Assembly (NCBI GenBank): GCA_046074525.1
Contig: JBJTOK010000071.1
Location: 1 to 64,000 of the forward strand
Length of the DNA: 64,000 nucleotides
Source of the DNA: JAHEZL01 sp046074525
Lineage (GTDB): Bacteria; Bacteroidota; Bacteroidia; Flavobacteriales_C; GCA-002722245
Reading direction: 5' to 3'
Numbering within the stretch: position 1 is the stretch's first letter; each line of letters opens with the position of its first letter. Position numbers and translations under genes: made by a program. Below are positions 59,668 to 64,000 of the stretch, piece by piece. The notes under the pieces are model-generated. The model made no database searches and had not been told where the DNA came from. It worked only from the letters and a program-made list of their open reading frames with translations.

Positions 59668-60475
59668 CTTCTATATCTATCACTTTTTCTTCCTGACTGA
59701 TTCGGGTCATGTTGTTTTTCTGCAACACTTCTCTAGCTAAATTTAGGTAGTTTACCGAACCTTTGCAACTTGCATCGTGAGTCAATATAGATTGGCCGAA
59801 GCTTGGTGCTTCGCCTAATTTGGTGTTGCGCTGAATAATGGTGTCGAAAACCATGTCCTGAAAGTGTGTCTTCACTTCGTCAACTACCTGGTTCGATAAG
59901 CGCAAACGCGTATCGTACATAGTAAGGAGAATACCTTCAATTTTCAATTCCGGGTTCAGTCTCGACTGAACGATTTTGATGGTGTTCAGGAGTTTGCCCA
60001 AACCTTCCAGAGCGAAGTATTCACATTGCACCGGAACCACCACAGAGTCTGATGCGCTCAAAGCGTTAATGGTAATCAATCCCAGTGATGGAGAGCAGTC
60101 GATGATAATAAAATCGTAATCGTCCTGCACTTTCTGCAAAGCGAGCTTCATCATCTTTTCCCTGTTCGGGAGATTGATGATTTCTATCTCGGCCCCAACG
60201 AGGTCGATATTTGCAGGAATGATATCAACATTTGGAGTTTCAGTCTGAAGGATAATGTCTTTCGGTTCTGCTTCATTTATGATGCATTCGTAAGTACCCA
60301 TTTTGATGTTCTTCGGATCGAAGCCGAGGCCTGAAGTGGAGTTGGCTTGCGGATCGGCATCCACCAGTAAAACCTTTTTCTCCAGCACACCCAGGCAAGC
60401 TGCCAGGTTAATAGCAGTAGTTGTTTTTCCAACGCCACCTTTCTGATTGGTAATCGAAATTATCTTGCCCATCAC
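59657..60475 (-). CDS. parA: Chromosome partitioning ATPase ParA
   Basis: 272 residues, a Soj/ParA deviant-Walker ATPase: ITNQKGGVGKTTTAINLAA (residues 8-26) has the signature Lys, DADPQANSTSG follows, and FIIIDCSPSLG is the Walker B. It binds nonspecific DNA with ATP and positions the origin with ParB. Two adjacent ATG codons are possible starts. It has the usual spacing to parB. Confidence 0.96.
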   Translation of the reverse strand: MMGKIISITNQKGGVGKTTTAINLAACLGVLEKKVLLVDADPQANSTSGLGFDPKNIKMGTYECIINEAEPKDIILQTETPNVDIIPANIDLVGAEIEIINLPNREKMMKLALQKVQDDYDFIIIDCSPSLGLITINALSASDSVVVPVQCEYFALEGLGKLLNTIKIVQSRLNPELKIEGILLTMYDTRLRLSNQVVDEVKTHFQDMVFDTIIQRNTKLGEAPSFGQSILTHDASCKGSVNYLNLAREVLQKNNMTRISQEEKVIDIEDEL

Positions 60476-60592
60476 GAAAATTTTAAAAATTATAAATTCA
60501 GATTTTCTATATTTGAAAACCCACGTAAAGGTAGGTGATAAGAAGGAGTATTTCAGGGTGATTTTTAAACAAAATTTTGTTAATAACAGACT

Positions 60593-61111
60593 ATGATAAC
60601 GGTGATCTCCGGCACGAACAGAAAGGGAAGCATGACGCTGCAGGTTTCTTTGTTGTGCGAGAAAATACTGAGGGAAAAAGGACAGGAAGTTAAGCTTCTC
60701 GACCTCTGTGATTTACCTCGCGATTTCGTGTTTACTGCCTTGTATGATAACACTAATCCCGAGTTTGAAAAAATCCTTGAAGAATACATTTATCCCTCTT
60801 CTAAATTAGTGGTACTGTCGCCGGAATATAATGGTGGATTCAGTGGCATTTTAAAGGCTTTTATTGATGGCTGGCATCCTAAGAAACTGAGGGGGCAAAA
60901 AGTGGCTCTGATAGGGGTGGCGTCAGGAAGATCGGGAAACCTGCGAGGCCTGGATTACCTCACCAATGTTTTTCATTATTTGAAGTTGCATGTATATCCG
61001 GATAAAGTGCCGGTATCGAGTGTTCATAATTTGAGTAATGATGATGGTGTTCATGATGAAACAACAAAACAGATACTGGATAGAATGCTGACAGGGTTTG
61101 TGGAGTATTAA
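60593..61111 (+). CDS. NADPH-dependent FMN reductase-family protein
   Basis: 172 residues, flavodoxin-like. The FMN phosphate loop SGTNRKGSMT is at residues 6-15, and SPEYNGGFSGILKAFIDG binds the isoalloxazine ring, as in SsuE and azoreductase-like enzymes. It reduces FMN or quinones with NAD(P)H. It converges with recQ, with adjacent ends. Confidence 0.9.
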   Translation: MITVISGTNRKGSMTLQVSLLCEKILREKGQEVKLLDLCDLPRDFVFTALYDNTNPEFEKILEEYIYPSSKLVVLSPEYNGGFSGILKAFIDGWHPKKLRGQKVALIGVASGRSGNLRGLDYLTNVFHYLKLHVYPDKVPVSSVHNLSNDDGVHDETTKQILDRMLTGFVEY

Positions 61112-62992
61112 TCAAGGTTTTGATAAATAAAATCCTTCCTTATCCACCTTCACTTTATTTCCTTCCATCAATTCTCTCAGGGCCATTAATACTTCATCTT
61201 TAAGGAAAGGAGCGCTTTGGATCAATTCCTCCGCTGATTTTTTGTGACTTAATGAATTCAGAATGAATTCTTTGATGTTCTTGTTGTTGTTCGGGTTTAT
61301 GCAATTGTCGCAATGTCCGCAGCGCGGACTGTCTTCGTTGAAGTAGCTGCAGATGAGTTGAGAGCGACACTGGATTTTGTTTTCCACAAAGCCTGTCATA
61401 TAGTTTGCCTGCTCACTTTTTACCTTGCGACGCTCTTCGAGAATTTCCCTTGGAATATGTAGGTATTTTGATTCTATGCGGTCCTTGGTAAAAACGATTT
61501 TAGGAAGAAAGGAAAGTAGTTCGTAATGCACGATTTCTTTTTGTTCGAGTCGTTGCAACGTATTGATAACATCATGACGAGTGATGTTGCATCTTTCGGC
61601 AATAAGCGATTCGCTGAATTCAACCAGTTCGCTGTGCAGGCCCGAGTAGGAGCGGAGTAAAGTACCCAAAACTTTTCCTTCCAGGGTATCGTGAGTGGTT
61701 AGTTCATTTAATGTTTGTTTGTTCGCAATCACCTGTATTTTGGAGCTTTTTTGTACATCTTCGGTTTGAAAGAGGTAGCCGCATTTTTCCAGGATCTCAA
61801 TAGCGTAAAAAGTGTTTTTCGGTGGCAACGAAAACTTGGAACAGAAGTCGGATAAATCAAGAGAAAAACCAGTTTCCGCGCCGGCGCCGAGCGCGATTTT
61901 TTTGTAATTAAACAGACTGTCGTATATTTTTTTGATCAGCTCCCTTTCAGGGAAAGCCCAATCGATATTGAGCTTCAGGAAAGTGCAATCTTCCTGCGCG
62001 TACAAAATAATGGCACTCGCTTTTTCGCCATCTCTTCCTGCGCGACCGCTTTCCTGGTAATATTCTTCCATCGACCCTGGAACATGAAAATGAATGATGC
62101 TGCGTACGTTCGGTTTGTCAATGCCCATCCCGAAAGCCGATGTCGCTATCATCCATTTGTTTTCGCTCAGCAACCAGTTTTTGGCTGCTTTATCTTTTTC
62201 CTTGGCAGGCAATCCGGCATGATAAATTTCATGAGGGATGGAATGTTTTTCCAGCTCTTTACCCAACTGCTCTGTGAGCTTTCTTTTGTTGACATAAATG
62301 ATCCCGGGTGCACTGCGTCTTTTAATTATATTGATGAGGTCTCCCGTTTTATTCTCACTTTTTTTGATGTAGAAGGAGAGTTGTTTGCGGATATACGATC
62401 CCTGAAAAACCTTGGCTTTACTGATGCTGAGGATGTTCAGGATGTCTTTTTTTACTTTAGGTGTACATGTTGCCGTGAGTGCTAGACAGGGCGTGTTGGG
62501 ATGCCATTCGCGAAGGATATTGATATTGAGGTAAGATGGTCGGAAATCATGTCCCCATTGTGAAACGCAATGTGCTTCATCAATGACGTACAAGGAAACA
62601 TCCATTTGTTTGATGCGTGTTTTTACCAGCAGAGAACTGAGTCGCTCAGGCGATAAAAACAGGAATTTTACCTCGCCATATTTACAATTGTCGAGGGCAA
62701 TATCAATTTGTTCCTGACGCATATTGCCGAAAATACCGGCTACTTTGATGTCGAGTTTTTGCAGGCGTCGGATCTGGTCGTTCATGAGTGCTATGAGTGG
62801 ACTCACTACGATGGTGATGCCTGGCAACATCATCCCCGGTACTTGATAGCAAATGGATTTTCCGGCACCGGTGGGCAATATACCCAAGGTGTGTTTGCTG
62901 CTCAGCACCGAATAAATGATTTCTTCCTGGAAGGGTCGGAATTCCTGATGATGGAAGACTTCATTTAATATTTCCAGGGGAGATTTATGCAT
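61112..62992 (-). CDS. recQ: RecQ-family ATP-dependent DNA helicase
   Basis: 626 residues. RecA1 has ILPTGAGKS (Walker A, TGAGKS at 41-46) and DEAH (138-141). RecA2 carries YYQESGRAGRDG (~315). A zinc cluster with C542, C548, C558, C561 and C564 (CGHCDNC) lies near the C-terminus, separated from RecA2 by about 200 residues. In E. coli RecQ it directly follows the core. The end is a winged-helix-like segment and no HRDC is seen. It unwinds 3'-5' in recombination repair. It overlaps the upstream kinase gene by eight bases. Confidence 0.92.
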   Translation of the reverse strand: MHKSPLEILNEVFHHQEFRPFQEEIIYSVLSSKHTLGILPTGAGKSICYQVPGMMLPGITIVVSPLIALMNDQIRRLQKLDIKVAGIFGNMRQEQIDIALDNCKYGEVKFLFLSPERLSSLLVKTRIKQMDVSLYVIDEAHCVSQWGHDFRPSYLNINILREWHPNTPCLALTATCTPKVKKDILNILSISKAKVFQGSYIRKQLSFYIKKSENKTGDLINIIKRRSAPGIIYVNKRKLTEQLGKELEKHSIPHEIYHAGLPAKEKDKAAKNWLLSENKWMIATSAFGMGIDKPNVRSIIHFHVPGSMEEYYQESGRAGRDGEKASAIILYAQEDCTFLKLNIDWAFPERELIKKIYDSLFNYKKIALGAGAETGFSLDLSDFCSKFSLPPKNTFYAIEILEKCGYLFQTEDVQKSSKIQVIANKQTLNELTTHDTLEGKVLGTLLRSYSGLHSELVEFSESLIAERCNITRHDVINTLQRLEQKEIVHYELLSFLPKIVFTKDRIESKYLHIPREILEERRKVKSEQANYMTGFVENKIQCRSQLICSYFNEDSPRCGHCDNCINPNNNKNIKEFILNSLSHKKSAEELIQSAPFLKDEVLMALRELMEGNKVKVDKEGFYLSKP

Positions 62993-63512
62993 TCAGGTGA
63001 TCCAAAATAAATTTTACTCTTTCCTCGGTTGTAAGCTGCGGTACTTCAATCAGGCGATAGCCAAAATTAGCATAAGTTTCGCTGAGGCGAAAATGAATCT
63101 CACAAGCCTTTTCAAAAGTTTCCTTGCGCTCGTTGTCATTAAGGTAAATCTCTTTCCATGGCGGAGTGATGAACACATCATTATGGTAACGGTGAAGGGC
63201 TATGGCTTCTTCCAGTTCCTTAAAAACAGATTGGTTGCTGTGCAACTGGTAAGCTGCGATATCGGGAATGCCCCGATCGTAGAAGTTGAGCCCCGACAGT
63301 GCTTTTGAATGATTAATGATTTGCAGGGGCAATACTTTTTTACTGAAAGCATCCAGGTTTTTCCACGGAAGGGCGTCGCTGCCCGCGATCAGTTCTTCTT
63401 TAATAACGATGCGGGCTACTTCTTCAAAGGTGTTGTATCCCTTACTTTGAAGTTGATTGAGAATGGTCGTTTTGCCGGTGCCTGGGCCGCCGGTGATGAT
63501 GATTCGTTGCAT
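62985..63512 (-). CDS. AAA_28-type P-loop ATPase/kinase
   Basis: 175 residues. Walker A ITGGPGTGKTTI (residues 6-17), then FEEVARIVIKEEL, FYDRGIPDIAAY and FITPPWKEIYLNDNERKETF place it in the AAA_28 family, related to NadR-type ribosylnicotinamide kinases. The substrate is unknown. It overlaps recQ and is probably co-transcribed with it. Confidence 0.82.
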   Translation of the reverse strand: MQRIIITGGPGTGKTTILNQLQSKGYNTFEEVARIVIKEELIAGSDALPWKNLDAFSKKVLPLQIINHSKALSGLNFYDRGIPDIAAYQLHSNQSVFKELEEAIALHRYHNDVFITPPWKEIYLNDNERKETFEKACEIHFRLSETYANFGYRLIEVPQLTTEERVKFILDHLNA

Positions 63513-63567
63513 GAGGAAAGTTAAATGTTTCTGACTTCTTTTGAAATAGGAAGAGGGCTAATTTTTT

Positions 63568-63717
63568 AACCATAGGGATGCAGAGGTCACAGAGTTTTAG
63601 CTCACAATGACAACAACTTAAAGTTAGAGGTCACAGAGTGTAGGGCTCTGTGATCTCCAAAATTAAGTTGTTTCCTCTGTGTTGGAATGAGCTCTGTGGC
63701 CGTGTGTCTCTGTGGTT
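63568..63717. repeat. Nested palindromic element
   Basis: Outer arms start at AACCATAGGGATGCAGAGG (63568) and end with GTCTCTGTGGTT (63717), imperfectly complementary. The inner hairpin has ACAACTTAA/TTAAGTTGT (63613-63621, 63663-63671) around AGAGGTCACAGAG and CTCTGTGATCTCC, with two G-T-compatible differences. Such CTCTGTG/CACAGAG-rich elements occur as dispersed repeats in many bacteria. Confidence 0.65.
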
Positions 63718-63728
63718 GCAAAGAAGAG

Positions 63729-64000
63729 TTATAACTTGATGCCTATCATCAAAATATCATCTGTCTGTTCAAACTCATTTTGCCAGTTGTGGAGCGTAGT
63801 AGCGAGTTGTGTTTTTTGTTCTTCCATGGGGAGGGAAGAAATTTTATCCAATGTTCTTTTGAGCTGACCTATCATGAATTTTTTTCCTTTGTCGCCACCG
63901 AATTGATCCTGCATGCCATCTGTACATAAATACAGGGTGAGATCAGAGGAGTAGGAAATCACATGTTTTGTAAAGCTTCGCGAAAGATTATCGCCGCCAA
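63729..64000 (-). CDS. C-terminal part of a SpoIIE/PP2C-type Ser/Thr phosphatase
   Basis: The reading frame is open to the window edge, so the N-terminal part is missing. About 90 residues are visible: LTLYLCTDGMQDQFGGDKGKK, then LPMEEQKTQL and DDILMIGIKL, the characteristic end of SpoIIE/RsbU phosphatases, with metal-binding Asp in TDG and DD. These act on anti-anti-sigma STAS proteins or other signalling proteins. Sensor domains, if any, lie beyond base 64000. Confidence 0.85.
   Translation of the reverse strand, partial: GGDNLSRSFTKHVISYSSDLTLYLCTDGMQDQFGGDKGKKFMIGQLKRTLDKISSLPMEEQKTQLATTLHNWQNEFEQTDDILMIGIKL

Noticed and set aside
58765..60475. parS sites near parAB
   Set aside because: No TGTTTCACGTGAAACA-like sequence was seen nearby or elsewhere in the window, although near matches could be missed by eye.

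Overview
This window is a stretch of a Bacteroidota chromosome. The class is uncertain: a Chitinophagia-, Cytophagia- or Saprospiria-like member fits. The evidence is a chitinase ending in a type IX secretion (T9SS) sorting domain, Bacteroidota promoters (TTTG, 19-21 nt, then TAnnTTTG), genes mostly without Shine-Dalgarno sequences, and families typical of the phylum (DUF4476, DUF5683, a NagB/PIG-L fusion).

Left edge (1-602): the multi-repeat end of an IS21-like element and a decayed IS66 transposase. From 862 to 8228 a promoter drives five genes in a row: a GH18 chitinase, two outer-membrane beta-barrels and two related lipoproteins with carbohydrate-binding-like C-termini. After a terminator comes a glucosamine-6-phosphate deaminase fused to a PIG-L deacetylase. 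Together these look like a chitin capture, degradation and amino-sugar catabolism locus without SusC/SusD.

From 10.3 to 22 kb: a periplasmic MsrB-MsrA lipoprotein, a BtuFCD/FecBCD-like ABC importer, a small STAS-like protein, a secreted esterase, a CAP-domain protein, ffh, folD, a TPR lipoprotein and monomeric isocitrate dehydrogenase. From 22.1 to 25.1 kb lies a visibly A+T-richer accessory segment: an orphan HsdR_N-type PD-(D/E)XK protein, a PhyH-type dioxygenase, and a glycine-zipper/zeta-kinase gene pair behind a 25-bp palindrome.

From 25 to 34.5 kb: a low-affinity iron permease-like protein, an MBOAT/SGNH O-acetylation pair, SelO, a chalcone-isomerase-like protein with a dipeptide epimerase, a DEDDh exonuclease, a YdjM-like membrane protein and a second, T9SS-exported GH18 chitinase behind an (ACT)n repeat. 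Three intergenic minus-strand units in this region share a sigma-54-like TGGCAC box, a fixed spacing, a variable core and a similar terminator. They look like an undescribed small RNA or micro-peptide family and are the most interesting non-coding signal here.

From 34.5 to 64 kb the window is mostly core housekeeping: psd, cdsA, ftsH and rsfS; birA; pyrE; a NUDIX hydrolase; the usp-uvrA-coaD operon; dapA, a Rieske protein, xseA and xseB; an antiporter with a stress-protein tail followed by a phosphorelay; parAB; an FMN reductase; recQ; a P-loop kinase; and the C-terminal end of a SpoIIE-type phosphatase cut by the window edge. A nested palindromic repeat lies at 63568-63717. No tRNA, rRNA or CRISPR array was seen.
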